64,000 nucleotides of DNA from Pseudomonas fluorescens (GCF_902497625.1 NZ_CABVGX010000021.1:38148-102147), one strand, 5' to 3'; counted from the first letter of the stretch, positions 8,664 to 18,602 are shown. The notes: generated by a model from the sequence alone, not told the origin. Made by a program: numbers and translations.

Positions 8664-11600
8664 ATGAGTGCGGCCCCGTCTCTGGATGACAAGTACGTCC
8701 AGCACACTGGAAAAGTTTTGCTCACCGGGATTCAAGCGCTGGTGCGTCTGCCGTTGATGCAGCGCCAGCGCGATCTGGCCAACGGTCTGAACACGGCCGG
8801 TTTCATTTCCGGTTATCGAGGCTCGCCGCTGGGCGGTTTCGATCAGGCATTGTGGAAGGCGCGCGACTATCTCAAGGAGCACCACACGGTGTTCCATCCA
8901 GGCATGAACGAAGACCTCGCCGCGACCTCGATCTGGGGCACGCAGCAGGTCAATCTGTTCGAAGGCGCGACCTACGACGGCGTGTTCGGCATGTGGTACG
9001 GCAAGGGCCCGGGCGTCGACCGCTGTGGCGACGTGTTCCGCCACGCCAACGCTGCCGGTACTTCACAGTTTGGCGGTGTGCTGGCCATTGCCGGTGACGA
9101 TCACGGGGCGCGCTCCTCTTCACTGCCGCACCAGACCGAGCACATTTTCAAAGCGGTGATGATGCCGGTGCTGGCACCTTCGGGCGTTCAGGAATACCTC
9201 GACTACGGCATGCATGGCTGGGCCATGTCGCGTTATTCCGGGTGCTGGGTGGCCCTCAAGGCTGTGGCCGATACCGTAGAAAGCGCGGCCATCGTCGACA
9301 TCGACATTCATCGCGTACAACCGATCATTCCGCAAATCCCGTTGCCTGAAGGCGGCTTGAACATCCGCTGGCCGGATCCGCCCCTGGCGCAGGAGCAGCG
9401 GTTGCTGGAGCACAAGTTGTACGCCGCCCTCGCCTACGCCCGCGCCAACCGCCTCGACCGCATCGTGATGGACTCACCCAAAGCGCGCATCGGCATCATC
9501 ACCTCCGGCAAATCGTACCTCGACGTGTGCCAGGCCCTGAAAATCCTCGGTATCGACGAGACGCTTGCGCAGCAGATCGGCCTGCGCGTGTACAAAGTCG
9601 GGATGGTCTGGCCATTGGAAGCGGAAGGCGTGCGCCAGTTCGCCGAGGGCCTGGAGGAAATCGTCGTGGTGGAAGAGAAACGCCACATGATCGAATACCA
9701 GTTGAAGGAAGAGCTCTACAACTGGCGCGACGACGTCCGCCCGCGCATCGTCGGCAAGTTTGATGACAAAGGTGAGTGGAGCCTGCCTCACACCGACTGG
9801 TTGCTGCCAGCGATCAGCGACCTGACGCCAGCGATGATCGCTCGGGCCTTGGCCAAACGCATCTTGCGCCTGCATCAAAACGGCCCGCTGCAAGTACGGC
9901 TGGCGGTGCTCGATGCGCAGCGGGCCAGCAAAGGTCAGTTCACCAATCTGATGGACCGCGTGCCCCACTATTGTTCCGGTTGCCCGCACAACACCTCGAC
10001 CAAAGTCCCGCAGGGCAGTCGTGCACTGGCCGGCATCGGTTGCCATTACATGGCAGCATGGATTTACCCGCAGACCCAGACGTTCAGTCAGATGGGCGGC
10101 GAAGGCGTCGCGTGGATTGGTCAGGCACCGTTCACCACCACGGCGCATGTCTTCGCCAACCTGGGTGACGGCACCTATTTTCACTCCGGCATTCTCGCGA
10201 TTCGCGCGGCCATCGCCGCCAAGGTGCAAATCACCTACAAGATTCTCTACAACGACGCCGTCGCCATGACCGGCGGACAACCTGTCGACGGCAGCCTCAG
10301 CGTCGCGCAAATCAGCCGGCAACTGGTGGCCGAAGGCGTGCAGCGCGTGGTAGTGGTCAGCGAAGATGTCGAGAAATACCAGCACATCAACGATCTGGCA
10401 GACGGCGTGGCGGTGTTGCGGCGCGACAAGATGGACGAAGTGCAAGAGGAGCTGCGCCAGTTCCAGGGCGTGTCGGCCATCATCTATGACCAGACGTGCG
10501 CTGCGGAAAAACGTCGCCGGCGCAAGCGCGGCAAGTTTCCCGATCCGGCACGCCGGGTGGTGATCAACGAAGCCGTCTGTGAAGGCTGCGGCGATTGCAG
10601 CAGCAAGTCCAACTGCATGTCGGTGGTGGCGGTGGAAACCGAGTTCGGCCGCAAGCGTGAAATCGACCAGTCTTCATGCAACAAGGACTTCACTTGCCTC
10701 AACGGCTTCTGCCCGAGTTTTGTCACGGTCGAAGGTGGGACGTTGCGCAAACCCAAAGCGCTGGCAGCGAAAGCGGATGAAGTCTGGGACTTGCCCACGC
10801 CTTCGACTGTCGCGCTGGACGTGCCGTACAGCATTCTGGTGACCGGCGTGGGCGGTACGGGCGTAGTGACGATTGGCGCCTTGCTCGGGATGGCGGCGTT
10901 TATCGAGGGCAAGGGCACGCTGAACCTGGACATGGCCGGCATGGCGCAAAAAGGTGGCGCCGTATGGTCGCATATCCGCATTGCCGCGCATCAGGACCAA
11001 TTGTTTGCACCGCGGATTGCCGAAGGTGAAGCGGCCCTGCTGCTGGGTTGTGATCTGGTGGTCAGCGCCAATACCGAAACCCTGTCCAAGCTGCGCCAGG
11101 GCGTTACGCATGCGCTGATCAACAGCGAAGAAACCATCACCAGCGCTTTTGTGCGGACCTTTGCGCAACAGGCGGAAAGCGGTGACCTGCTCAAGCATCC
11201 GGACCCGACATTCCAGACCCGGACCATGTCGGCACAAATCGCTGAAGCGGTCGGTCATGCTCAGGCAGACTTCATCGACGCAAGCAAAATCGCCACGGCA
11301 TTGATGGGCGATTCGATTGCCACCAATACCTTCATGCTTGGCTATGCCTGCCAGAAAGGCTGGCTTCCGGTTGGCGAAGCGGCGCTGCTGCAAGCCATCG
11401 AACTGAATGGCACGGCGGTGCCCTTCAACCTCGCCGCGTTTGCCTGGGGCCGACGCAGCGCCGAAGATTTGCCACGGGTATTGCGCAAGCTGGAAGCGGG
11501 CAAGGTACAGAATGCCGACCGCCTGTTGTCGCAAAGCCTGGAAGAAACGCTGGAGCGGCGCGTGGCATTCCTCACCGGCTATCAGAACAAAGCCTATGCC

Positions 11601-12227
11601 CAGCGCTACCGGGACAAGGTCGAGCAGTTCATGCAGGCGGAGACTGCGCTGCTCGGGCAACCGGGCGAGCTGTCGGCAAACGTCGCCCGCTACTACTTCA
11701 AAGTGCTGGCCATCAAGGACGAATACGAAGTGGCACGCCTGTTTACCGACGGCCAGTTCCTGCAAAAAATCCAGGCAGGCTTCGAGGGTGATTACCGCCT
11801 GCGCTTCCACCTCGCTCCACCGCTGCTAAATGACAACGGCAGTGGCCGTGAGCCAAAAAAACGCAGTTTTGGCCCATGGATGCTGCAAGGCTTCAAGCTT
11901 CTGGCCAGGTTCCGGTTCCTGCGCAACACCTGGGCCGATCCGTTTGGTCACACTCACGAACGCAAGGTGGAACGTAACTGGCTGGCCAATTACGAACGAG
12001 TCCTCGACGAAGTGTTGATGGATTTGACTGCCGACAACCTGAGCCTGGCCCAGGACCTGGCACAGCTGCCAGACAGCGTGCGCGGTTATGGCCCGGTCAA
12101 GGAGCGCTTCCTCGTCCACGCCCAACAGCGTCAGGCGCAATTGCTTGAACGGTGGCGCGATGGCTCGAACGCGCAGTTCCACGATGCCAGTCAGACCGGC
12201 AGCAAAATAGCCGTTACCCAACTTTAA
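8664..12227 (+). CDS. Single-chain indolepyruvate ferredoxin oxidoreductase family protein
   Basis: A 1187-residue 2-oxoacid:ferredoxin oxidoreductase that fuses the parts made separately in archaea. The N-terminal 400 residues are alpha-like. A TPP-binding region follows, with CSGCPHN near residue 437. A 4Fe-4S segment ([13 protein letters not shown] and later CNKDFTC...C) lies near 640-690, and a gamma-type domain after it. It oxidatively decarboxylates an arylpyruvate or related 2-oxoacid to acyl-CoA, passing electrons to ferredoxin. The ATG at 8664 has GGAG seven bases before it and is preferred to the ATG six bases earlier. A thiolase and a TetR regulator follow on the same strand, which suggests a CoA-linked catabolic unit. 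Confidence 0.9.
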   Translation: MSAAPSLDDKYVQHTGKVLLTGIQALVRLPLMQRQRDLANGLNTAGFISGYRGSPLGGFDQALWKARDYLKEHHTVFHPGMNEDLAATSIWGTQQVNLFEGATYDGVFGMWYGKGPGVDRCGDVFRHANAAGTSQFGGVLAIAGDDHGARSSSLPHQTEHIFKAVMMPVLAPSGVQEYLDYGMHGWAMSRYSGCWVALKAVADTVESAAIVDIDIHRVQPIIPQIPLPEGGLNIRWPDPPLAQEQRLLEHKLYAALAYARANRLDRIVMDSPKARIGIITSGKSYLDVCQALKILGIDETLAQQIGLRVYKVGMVWPLEAEGVRQFAEGLEEIVVVEEKRHMIEYQLKEELYNWRDDVRPRIVGKFDDKGEWSLPHTDWLLPAISDLTPAMIARALAKRILRLHQNGPLQVRLAVLDAQRASKGQFTNLMDRVPHYCSGCPHNTSTKVPQGSRALAGIGCHYMAAWIYPQTQTFSQMGGEGVAWIGQAPFTTTAHVFANLGDGTYFHSGILAIRAAIAAKVQITYKILYNDAVAMTGGQPVDGSLSVAQISRQLVAEGVQRVVVVSEDVEKYQHINDLADGVAVLRRDKMDEVQEELRQFQGVSAIIYDQTCAAEKRRRRKRGKFPDPARRVVINEAVCEGCGDCSSKSNCMSVVAVETEFGRKREIDQSSCNKDFTCLNGFCPSFVTVEGGTLRKPKALAAKADEVWDLPTPSTVALDVPYSILVTGVGGTGVVTIGALLGMAAFIEGKGTLNLDMAGMAQKGGAVWSHIRIAAHQDQLFAPRIAEGEAALLLGCDLVVSANTETLSKLRQGVTHALINSEETITSAFVRTFAQQAESGDLLKHPDPTFQTRTMSAQIAEAVGHAQADFIDASKIATALMGDSIATNTFMLGYACQKGWLPVGEAALLQAIELNGTAVPFNLAAFAWGRRSAEDLPRVLRKLEAGKVQNADRLLSQSLEETLERRVAFLTGYQNKAYAQRYRDKVEQFMQAETALLGQPGELSANVARYYFKVLAIKDEYEVARLFTDGQFLQKIQAGFEGDYRLRFHLAPPLLNDNGSGREPKKRSFGPWMLQGFKLLARFRFLRNTWADPFGHTHERKVERNWLANYERVLDEVLMDLTADNLSLAQDLAQLPDSVRGYGPVKERFLVHAQQRQAQLLERWRDGSNAQFHDASQTGSKIAVTQL

Positions 12228-12297
12228 GCCCGAGTGTGGCAGGCGTCGTTTGCCGGAAAAGGCACCACGCCGTATCTACCGAAAACTGGAGCACAGC

Positions 12298-13479
12298 ATG
12301 CATGAAGTCGTGATAGTCGCCGCCACCCGCACCGCCATCGGTACCTTCCAGGGCGCATTGGCCAACACCAGTGCCGTGGAATTGGGCAGCGTGGTGGTCC
12401 AGGCGTTGCTGAAAAAAACCGCAATTGACGTCGACCTGGTCGATGAGTTGATTTTCGGCCAGGTGCTCACGGCCGGGTGTGGGCAAAACCCTGCGCGCCA
12501 AGTGGCGCTGAACGCAGGCCTTCCTCATAGCGTATCGGCCATGACCCTGAACAAGCTCTGCGGCTCCGGGTTGAAATCCGTGATGCTGGCGGCTCAGGCG
12601 ATTCGCTGTGGCGATGCCGAAGTGGTGATCGCCGGCGGTATGGAAAACATGAGCCTGGCCCCCTACACGCTGGCCAAAGCGCGCACCGGCTTGCGCATGG
12701 GTAACGCGCAACTGGCCGACTCGCTGCTGCAGGACGGCCTGATCGACGCCTTCCATGACTACCACATGGGCATCACTGCGGAAAATCTGGTCGATGCTCA
12801 CAGCCTGACCCGTGAGCAGCAGGACGCTTATGCCCTGCGTTCGCAGCAACTGGCCAGCGCAGCCATTGAGGCCGGCCGTTTTGTCGCGGAGATCACCCCG
12901 GTGCCGATTGCCCAGCGCAAAGGCGAGCCGCTGCTGTTTGCCGTGGATGAGCAACCTCGCGCGCAAACCACTGCTGGCAGCCTGGCCGGGCTCAAACCGG
13001 CCTTCAGGAAAGACGGCAGCGTCACTGCCGGCAACGCCTCGACAATCAATGACGGCGCCGCTGCAGTGCTGTTGATGAGCGAAGACAAGGCCAGGGAGTT
13101 GGGCTTGCCCGTTCTGGCAAAGATCAAGGCGGGCGCGAGTGCTGGCGTGGACCCGGCGATCATGGGCATCGGGCCGGTGTCGGCAAGTCGCAAGTGTCTG
13201 GCAAAAGCCGGGTGGAGCCTGGCTGATCTCGATCTCATCGAGGCCAACGAAGCATTCGCTGCACAGTCGTTGGCGGTGGGTAAAGAGCTGGATTGGGATT
13301 TTGACAAAGTGAACGTCAACGGCGGCGCCATTGCCCTCGGTCACCCGATTGGCGCTTCGGGTTGTCGTGTGCTGGTCACGCTGCTGCACGAAATGCTCAA
13401 GCGCGACGCAAAAAAAGGCCTGGTGACCTTATGCATTGGCGGTGGCCAGGGCGTCGCCCTTTTGCTGGAACGTCCATGA
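12298..13479 (+). CDS. Acetyl-CoA acetyltransferase (thiolase)
   Basis: A 393-residue thiolase of standard length. The nucleophile is C88 in NKLCGSG; the other catalytic residues are H349 in GHPIGASG and C379 in CIGGGQG. All three are at the positions of biosynthetic-type thiolases. It forms or cleaves acetoacetyl-CoA in the cytoplasm. The start at 12298, seven bases after GGAG, gives the typical opening [12 protein letters not shown]; 16 upstream residues in the same frame are not part of the protein. Its stop overlaps the TetR start. With the 2-oxoacid oxidoreductase upstream it may complete degradation to acetyl-CoA; a role in short-chain acyl-CoA metabolism is equally open. Confidence 0.92.
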   Translation: MHEVVIVAATRTAIGTFQGALANTSAVELGSVVVQALLKKTAIDVDLVDELIFGQVLTAGCGQNPARQVALNAGLPHSVSAMTLNKLCGSGLKSVMLAAQAIRCGDAEVVIAGGMENMSLAPYTLAKARTGLRMGNAQLADSLLQDGLIDAFHDYHMGITAENLVDAHSLTREQQDAYALRSQQLASAAIEAGRFVAEITPVPIAQRKGEPLLFAVDEQPRAQTTAGSLAGLKPAFRKDGSVTAGNASTINDGAAAVLLMSEDKARELGLPVLAKIKAGASAGVDPAIMGIGPVSASRKCLAKAGWSLADLDLIEANEAFAAQSLAVGKELDWDFDKVNVNGGAIALGHPIGASGCRVLVTLLHEMLKRDAKKGLVTLCIGGGQGVALLLERP

Positions 13480-14105
13480 TTGGCGCCCGCGACGCAACGG
13501 CCGCCGGCCCTCAGCCTCGCTGGCCTGGGCAGCCGGATGGCGATGTCGGAACCCGCGAATTGCTGTACCACACGGCGCTCGGGTTATTTTCCGAGCATGG
13601 ATTCGAAAGTGTCAGCCTGCGCCAATTGGCAGCAGCGATGCATTTGCAGCCGGGGTCACTGTACAACCACATTGAAAGCAAGCAGGCGCTGCTGTTCGAA
13701 CTGATCGAGACGCATGAAAGCGAGCTGCTGGCGTTGCTGCAAACCAAGGTCGCGCGGCAGGCTGACGGCAGACTGCAACTTCAACGTTTCGTGCGGGCGC
13801 ACCTGCAATTCAACAGCTTGCACGATCAGCGCCACACGCTGACGCGCATGGAATTTCGCAGCCTCAGTCTGGAGCAGCGCGAACGCGTCGAGCAGCTGCG
13901 CGACACCCGCACCCGGCAGCTGGAAAACATCCTCAGTCATTGTGGGTTGCCGGCCGGCCAGCGCCCCCCAATGGCGCTGGGCATGCAAGCATTGCTCGAT
14001 GGCGTGGTGGCCGGTTACCCGCAGGGCGCGCGGCCTCCTCTGGAAAGTCTGACGACTCTGTTCACCAGCATGGTGCTGACCGGTTTGAGCAGGCCAAAGG
14101 CTTAG
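13476..14105 (+). CDS. TetR family transcriptional regulator
   Basis: A 209-residue protein with a TetR-type N-terminal helix-turn-helix. [20 protein letters not shown] leads into [19 protein letters not shown] at about residues 28-66. The C-terminal ligand domain is unlike any I can name. The ATG overlaps the thiolase stop (ATGA), so the two are translationally coupled. It most likely represses its own operon in response to a CoA ester or aromatic acid; this is inference from position. Several earlier start codons in the same frame lie inside the thiolase gene and are not used. Confidence 0.88.
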   Translation: MIGARDATAAGPQPRWPGQPDGDVGTRELLYHTALGLFSEHGFESVSLRQLAAAMHLQPGSLYNHIESKQALLFELIETHESELLALLQTKVARQADGRLQLQRFVRAHLQFNSLHDQRHTLTRMEFRSLSLEQRERVEQLRDTRTRQLENILSHCGLPAGQRPPMALGMQALLDGVVAGYPQGARPPLESLTTLFTSMVLTGLSRPKA

Positions 14106-14141
14106 CAGCTTCTTTCGCACCCATAACAACAAGGTCGACCG

Positions 14142-14699
14142 ATGAACGAACCAATGACGGAAAACTACCGGGAAATTCTCCAGCACGTCGGCGAAGACCC
14201 GCAGCGTGAAGGCCTGCTCAAGACCCCGGAACGCGCAGCGAAGGCCATGCGTTATCTTTGCCATGGCTACCGGCAAACGCTGGAAGAGATCGTCAACGGC
14301 GCACTGTTCGAGTCGGATAACGATGAGATGGTCATCGTTCGTGAAATCGAATTGTATTCGCTGTGTGAACATCATCTCTTGCCATTTATTGGCAAGGCTC
14401 ATGTTGCCTACATACCGACAGGCAAAGTGCTGGGATTGTCGAAGGTCGCGCGAATTGTCGACATGTTTGCCCGCCGCCTGCAGATCCAGGAAAACCTCAC
14501 CCGGGAGATTGCCGATGCAATTGCCAAGGTCACCAATGCCGCCGGGGTGGCCGTGGTGATCGAGGCCAAACACATGTGCATGATGATGCGAGGTGTAGAG
14601 AAGCAGAACTCGGTGATGACCACCTCTGTGATGCTTGGCGCCTTCAGGGAGTCGTACAACACCCGACAGGAATTCCTACAGCTGATCCGCGGCGGCTAG
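14142..14699 (+). CDS. folE: GTP cyclohydrolase I
   Basis: A 185-residue type I GTP cyclohydrolase converting GTP to dihydroneopterin triphosphate for folate or tetrahydrobiopterin synthesis. The zinc ligands C75 and H78 (CEHHLLPF) and C146 (HMCMMMRG) are present, together with the [10 protein letters not shown] loop and the [10 protein letters not shown] segment. Length is close to the bacterial norm. It stands 36 bases after the TetR gene on the same strand. Pseudomonads often carry more than one folE; this copy, beside an aromatic 2-oxoacid oxidoreductase, might supply pterin for an aromatic amino acid hydroxylase, but no such enzyme is in the window. Confidence 0.93.
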   Translation: MNEPMTENYREILQHVGEDPQREGLLKTPERAAKAMRYLCHGYRQTLEEIVNGALFESDNDEMVIVREIELYSLCEHHLLPFIGKAHVAYIPTGKVLGLSKVARIVDMFARRLQIQENLTREIADAIAKVTNAAGVAVVIEAKHMCMMMRGVEKQNSVMTTSVMLGAFRESYNTRQEFLQLIRGG

Positions 14700-14764
14700 G
14701 CAACGTGCCAGTCTGCCGAAGCGTGTTCAGGTTGCCACGTCACATTTCGGTTCGACGCCAGACC

Positions 14765-14800
14765 TGTAGGAGCCGGCTTGCTGACAGTATTCAAGCGATG
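14765..14800. repeat. Truncated REP-like element
   Basis: CTGTAGGAGCCGGCTTGCTGACAG resembles one arm of the short REP sequences of Pseudomonas (GTAGGAGCGAGCTTGCTCGC). The second arm is degraded. It marks the end of the folE side of the scar region. Confidence 0.4.
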
Positions 14801-14814
14801 CTGCGCATGGCGTC

Positions 14815-15650
14815 AGTCAAATCCTTCTGACACTTGCTCAACGCCGTCCTGATCGCGTCGATGCTTTCTTCCATCCGCCATGCCGGCCCAACCACATCAA
14901 TCGCGTGTTGACTTTGCGGTGTTTGCAAGCCGACAGCTGTTGCCCCTAACTTCTAATAGCTCTTCCTGAGCCAGCGCATCTTTAGCTGGTTAATCGTCTC
15001 CTGCCCTCCTTCTTAGCGTGATCGACCACCCGGTGGGCGCGAGCTTCAACGCCACGCACGTAGTTCTCTTGGGCGATACGCTCCTGCTCGGTCTTGAGCC
15101 GCAATGCCTGCAGTTCCCGCTGGATTGTCTGACTTGGTGCTGAGCTTCACCCGCTCGCGAAACAGATCGCCGCGCTGCTGATGCAGGTACTCGATCTGCG
15201 TCCGACGCTGCGCCAGCAACAAGGCGAGGTCGGCCAGTCATGTCTCAGCCGCTTGGCGCCTCGTCAGCGCCTACGCCGCTTGGTGGCGGAACTGCGCCGC
15301 ATCCTGACGCGCTCGGTCCTCAACCACCGCCAGCCTTTCCCGCTCGGATAGCACCTGGCGTTGCTCCGCTATTGCCTCTTCGGCATCAGCCCGCGCCATC
15401 AGAACTGCCTGCTGCCACACAGCAACAAAGGCCTTTGAGACGTCTCTCGGTAGTGCCGGCAGGCGGGTCTCACCGCTCAAGCGCTCGGCCAAACGCGCCA
15501 CCATTGATAGAGCAGCCCACTGACGCGCGCCGGGTTGCCCCGCCCCAGCTCCAGACGAACGCGTTCGACCGTCGGCCGTTCGCCACGGCCTAGCACCGGA
15601 CCCGCAGCGGCAAACACATCACTTTCTGGTACCCCCACTGCCTTAGCTTA
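14815..15650 (-). pseudogene. Frameshifted kfrA-like plasmid DNA-binding protein gene
   Basis: Read on the minus strand from about 15640, a KfrA-type N-terminal domain appears (GVPESDVFAAAGPVLGRGER, then VERVRLELGRGNPARVSGLL). After Gln-Trp-Trp the frame breaks and continues in another phase as ARLAERLSGETRLPALPRDV with FVAVWQQAVLMARADAEEAI. It then enters a glutamine- and arginine-rich coiled coil (LLAQRRTQIEYLHQQRGDLF) and breaks again before LQALRLKTEQERIAQENYVR. At least two frameshifts and several stops interrupt it. KfrA proteins are coiled-coil DNA-binding proteins of broad-host-range plasmids and integrative elements. A short 3' segment (MEESIDAIRTALSKCQKDLT, stop near 14816) may be its tail or another remnant. 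Confidence 0.7.
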
Positions 15651-15786
15651 CCTACAGTTATATTAGGTCTGATAATTAAATGTTATTTGACCATATTTCC
15701 AAAAGAATGGATTTTCAATACTTGGAAGTATCAAATAATACAGACCAGTTATCGCGGACTGCCGGAACGCCGCTGAATCCAAATGC

Positions 15787-16765
15787 TTTGGCGCTCCACG
15801 CCAGGAAGCCGCGGCTGCTTTTATCGCCGCTGGTACCGCGGCCAATACCGTGCACAGTTATCGTAGCTCCCTCGCCTACTGGTCGGCCTAGCTGCAGCTA
15901 CGTTATGGCCAAGCGCTAGGCGCTAGGCGACAGGCTACTATCCCCGTCCGTGGCCGTGCACTTTGCGTTCGATCATTTGGCACGGCTGATGGCCGACGGT
16001 GTTTGAGGCACACCTGTTGCCGCCATCAATCGACACCGCGCTAGTGGCCTCGCGAATCAAAGCCAATGTCGTTCCGCTGGCCTTTAACACCGTCAGTCAT
16101 CGTCTTTCGGACTGGGCAAATGGCAAATGGCAAATGGCAAATGGCAAATGGCATAGGATCAGCGAATGGGCCAATCCATGTGAGGATGCGGGGACACCGC
16201 TGCGTGAGGCAAGCAAAGCACAATCACGCCAGGGAATGAGCGTGCGCAAAAAAACTGCCATCATGCTAGGGCGTTGCAGTCGCTGCTGGCCACTTGCGAC
16301 TAGGGCGTGCGTGATCGCGCCCTGCTAATGCTGTCCTTGAGCGGTGGCGGCCGGCGGCATTCGGAGTGGTTTGCCTGAGAGTTGGCGATGTGCGCCAACT
16401 GGAGGCCGACACCTGGCTATACGCTTTGACCGCGGCGTACGTCTTGAGAAACCGCTGCGCGGACCGGCAGCAGCTTGGCCGCCTGACTCTCAGCGGCGCC
16501 GGCCGATTCCGGCCCACTGTTTCGCCGGCTGTAAAAAGGCAACAAGGTAGAGGATAGCGGATTGGCGGCAAATCAAATTGCGCGCATCATACAGCGGAGG
16601 GCAAAACTGGCGAGCTTGAAGGGTGATTAGGCAGCGCAAAGCTCGCGCTCGGGCTTCGTCACCGAAGCCAGCCGCAAGTGTGTACCGCTGGCGAGGTGAC
16701 GGCTATGACTGAGCACCGCAGTGTCATACGGAGATGGGTTAGTTTCAAGCAGCGTCCCTAATAAC
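15787..16765 (+). pseudogene. Decayed tyrosine-type site-specific integrase gene
   Basis: Pieces of one integrase can be read in order by changing frame. AAAAFIAAGTAANTVHSYRS and LQLRYGQALG come first, with an internal stop near 15893. Then come VAVHFAFDHLARLMADGV, HLLPPSIDTALVASRIKANV, AFNTVSHRLS, REASKAQSRQGMSVRKKTAI, ANQIARIIQRRAKLASLKGD, SRSGFVTEAS and VTAMTEHRSV. The last part corresponds to the H-x-L-R catalytic box, here decayed to QSSR. The order and spacing fit a Pseudomonas core-type tyrosine recombinase of about 330 residues. At least five frameshifts or stops make it dead. It is divergent from the kfrA-like remnant, with an AT-rich gap at 15650-15787, which suggests both came with one element. 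Confidence 0.75.
16115..16153. repeat. 7-bp tandem repeat, five copies of GGCAAAT
   Basis: Five perfect copies of GGCAAAT run from 16115 to 16149, followed by a partial copy (GGCA). They lie inside the integrase remnant, where intact relatives have a short segment around KWH. This suggests local slippage expansion after the gene died. Confidence 0.9.
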
Positions 16766-16844
16766 CAGTAGAGCGAGTAACTTATTCGTCGAGCTATCTA
16801 CAATACCGAAGAATGATCAGTGAACCTAAGCGCTCAGTAAGACA

Positions 16845-16873
16845 CTTGAAAAAAAAGCGTTAATATTAACGTG
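16845..16873 (-). terminator. Probable rho-independent terminator of the TniQ-like gene
   Basis: CGTTAATATTAACG (16858-16871) is a perfect 14-base palindrome and on the minus strand is followed by C and eight T. It lies about 80 bases after the stop codon of the TniQ-like gene. The stem is AT-rich and short, so termination strength is uncertain. Confidence 0.5.
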
Positions 16874-16951
16874 AATTGGCTACGCATTCAAAAGTTTAAG
16901 TATAAAAAAGCCATTATAAAGCTCGTTGCGCCGACGATATTACAAGATAAC

Positions 16952-17881
16952 TTAATACCCAGTTAAATAATCGTCAACTGCGCGTATAAGCCGCATGCAA
17001 CCTATATCCCTATAACCCGCCAGATATGACTCGAGCGATCTATAGTCTGCAGCACTCGCGCAACCAAATTTTATCGATCGAATTATTTCTGGATTGTAAC
17101 TTCGCCATATTTTAAGCTCAGCGCTTTTGTTTTCCGCAAACTCAAAATCTTGCTCACCTATCACGCCCATCAAGTATCCAGCTAGCAACAAACTGGCAAA
17201 TCGGGCCTTGCAACCGGCCAATTCAGCGCCATACATAATACCATCGTGATAATTAGACATCGTATTGCGCACGAACGGCTTTGTCTTGCCAAACATATCT
17301 AGCGCCATGCCTTGATTACCGTTGTATACTGGAGCAAGCAAAAAAATATTATACAAGCTGTCAAAGAGATCAATAACGACAACGCTTTGTTTACGCTTCC
17401 AATTGGTTAATCTGCTAACAATACTAATCCTAAACCGTAAGTAATGCTCGCACGTCCAGTTCTCGTCCAGCCTTCGGGACTTTAGCCCCTGTAAAAAGGC
17501 ATCCCATGCGCGACATAATTGAGGTGTAACTAGTAGCCTTTGTAGATCGACTCCATGAATCGTACAAATGGTTGAATTTCGATAGCACCAATTTTTACGC
17601 CACCCGGGGGCATGTCCATTGGTAATGTCCGCTCGCAGACAAAGTCCGCAGAACCACCAGCGTCTATTCCAACCAACAACCTTTTCTTTTTTTTTGAAAA
17701 ACACGGTATTAGCGTGATCTGGATTAATACTTAGTTCTTTAAAGACCGTCTCGGACAGACCGTCGAGCTTTTCACGTCTTCTAAGTACTACGCCTGCGCG
17801 GTGCAATGCCGCGCAGGCCCTCCCCCCTAACCCGACATCCAGATAAACGGCCAATAGCGGTCCTTCACGAATCTCGCTCAA
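16952..17881 (-). CDS. TniQ-like zinc-finger protein, AT-rich and probably 5'-chimeric
   Basis: A 309-residue protein with a zinc-binding pattern like TniQ transposition targeting proteins: FCGLCLRAD (C78, C81), a basic Trp-rich stretch, then CTIHG (C106, H109). The rest has no motif I recognise. The body is clearly more AT-rich than the flanking genes, with many AAA, ATA and TTA codons. The first 35 or so residues are GC-rich, contain a perfect 10-bp hairpin, and begin inside the end of the cytochrome b561 gene (17-base overlap). They look like host DNA fused to a gene that lost its own start. No TnsB/TnsC partner is nearby. It may be an expressed remnant or a pseudogene. Confidence 0.6.
   Translation of the reverse strand: MSEIREGPLLAVYLDVGLGGRACAALHRAGVVLRRREKLDGLSETVFKELSINPDHANTVFFKKKEKVVGWNRRWWFCGLCLRADITNGHAPGWRKNWCYRNSTICTIHGVDLQRLLVTPQLCRAWDAFLQGLKSRRLDENWTCEHYLRFRISIVSRLTNWKRKQSVVVIDLFDSLYNIFLLAPVYNGNQGMALDMFGKTKPFVRNTMSNYHDGIMYGAELAGCKARFASLLLAGYLMGVIGEQDFEFAENKSAELKIWRSYNPEIIRSIKFGCASAADYRSLESYLAGYRDIGCMRLIRAVDDYLTGY
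17792..17818. terminator. Perfect 10-bp hairpin after cytochrome b561
   Basis: GCCTGCGCGG and CCGCGCAGGC pair perfectly around a 7-base loop, about 47 bases beyond the b561 stop codon. No T-run follows on either strand. It is probably the original 3' hairpin of the b561 transcript, and it marks the last host-like sequence before the AT-rich insert. Confidence 0.45.
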
Positions 17882-18413
17882 TCAACATCCTTTCCAGCGT
17901 GTTGTCCTTCATCCAATAGTGATGAAACAGCCCCGCCGCCATATGCAAACCAATCAACCAATAACCCGTAGTGCCGATCAGCTCATGCCAGTACTTGAGC
18001 TGTTTGGCGAAGTCCGGGTCCACTGCTACCGGTGCCGGCACGTGAAAACCGAAGTACGGGAACGGCTTGTCGCCTGCGGCGAGCATCAGCCAGGCGAGGA
18101 TGGGCGTGGCGATCATCAGCCCGTAGAGCGCAAGGTGTGTCAGGTGCGCGATAGCGGTCTGCCAGGCCGGTGGTTTCGGAGTGATCGGTGGTCGTGGGCT
18201 CAGGCGTCCGATCAGGCGAAACCAGACCAGGGCGAAAATACTTGCACCAAACAAGCCGTGCAAGCCCATCAGCAACCCTCGCGCTTCGCTGCCCTTGGGC
18301 AGATAGCCCTTGATTTCGACACAGGCATAAACGCCGACGAACAGCACCAGCATCAGCCAGTGCAGGGTGATTGAAAGTTTTCCATATCGGGCTACGGCGG
18401 TGTCGCGGGTCAT
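17865..18413 (-). CDS. Cytochrome b561
   Basis: A 182-residue inner-membrane di-haem cytochrome with four hydrophobic segments. Candidate haem ligands are H18 (LHW), H52 (LHG), H143 (YWHE) and H157 (GLHMAAGLFHHYW), the standard pattern of the bacterial b561 family, which moves electrons between quinol and periplasmic acceptors such as superoxide. It diverges from the thermostable-hemolysin-type operon. The 190 bases between them contain paired response-regulator-like boxes, so it may share control by the two-component system at 22871-24900. Its 3' end overlaps the start of the TniQ-like frame. Confidence 0.92.
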   Translation of the reverse strand: MTRDTAVARYGKLSITLHWLMLVLFVGVYACVEIKGYLPKGSEARGLLMGLHGLFGASIFALVWFRLIGRLSPRPPITPKPPAWQTAIAHLTHLALYGLMIATPILAWLMLAAGDKPFPYFGFHVPAPVAVDPDFAKQLKYWHELIGTTGYWLIGLHMAAGLFHHYWMKDNTLERMLIERDS

Positions 18414-18491
18414 AAGAAACGCCTCTTGATTGTTGTGAGGGACGGTCGATCCGGCTGCCTTGAACCGGCCGCTATACCCTGCCCGTCCTGT

Positions 18492-18508
18492 CTTAAGAGA
18501 GTCTGAAG
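18492..18508 (+). promoter_or_regulatory. CTTAAG-N5-CTGAAG response-regulator-like box 1
   Basis: A direct repeat of six-base half-sites, CTTAAG then CTGAAG, separated by AGAGT, like the PmrA/QseB/ColR class of OmpR-family boxes. A possible -10 (GATTAA, 18520-18525) follows 11 bases later, which would place the box at a -35 position for the operon beginning at 18603. The response regulator at 22871 is of the right family to bind it. Confidence 0.6.
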
Positions 18509-18536
18509 ATCGGCTCTCGGATTAACTTTCTTTCAC

Positions 18537-18553
18537 CTTCAGACTTCGTTAAG
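18537..18553 (-). promoter_or_regulatory. CTTAAC-N5-CTGAAG response-regulator-like box 2 (inverted)
   Basis: Read on the minus strand this is CTTAAC-GAAGT-CTGAAG, a near copy of box 1 in the opposite direction. It shares 14 of 17 bases with box 1. It points toward cytochrome b561, with GTTAAT ten bases beyond as a possible -10. The pair suggests a symmetrical divergent promoter. Confidence 0.55.
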
Positions 18554-18602
18554 AAATGGCTTGGATACTGCGCTCAAACCCATTGAGGGAGGCGTTCGCC
18601 CC

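Noticed and set aside
10674..11810. 378-codon minus-strand frame within the indolepyruvate oxidoreductase gene
   Set aside because: Mirror of a well-supported coding frame; no recognisable domain.
12214..13389. 391-codon minus-strand frame opposite the thiolase
   Set aside because: Thiolase catalytic residues on the plus strand prove that strand codes; the opposite frame follows from GC-rich third positions.
13656..14573. 305-codon minus-strand frame across the TetR and folE genes
   Set aside because: It spans two real genes and their gap, which no single protein would do.
18561..18602. Upstream TTG start for the thermostable-hemolysin-family gene
   Set aside because: No ribosome site precedes it and it lies only eight bases from a predicted regulator box; the ATG at 18603 behind GGAGG is better.
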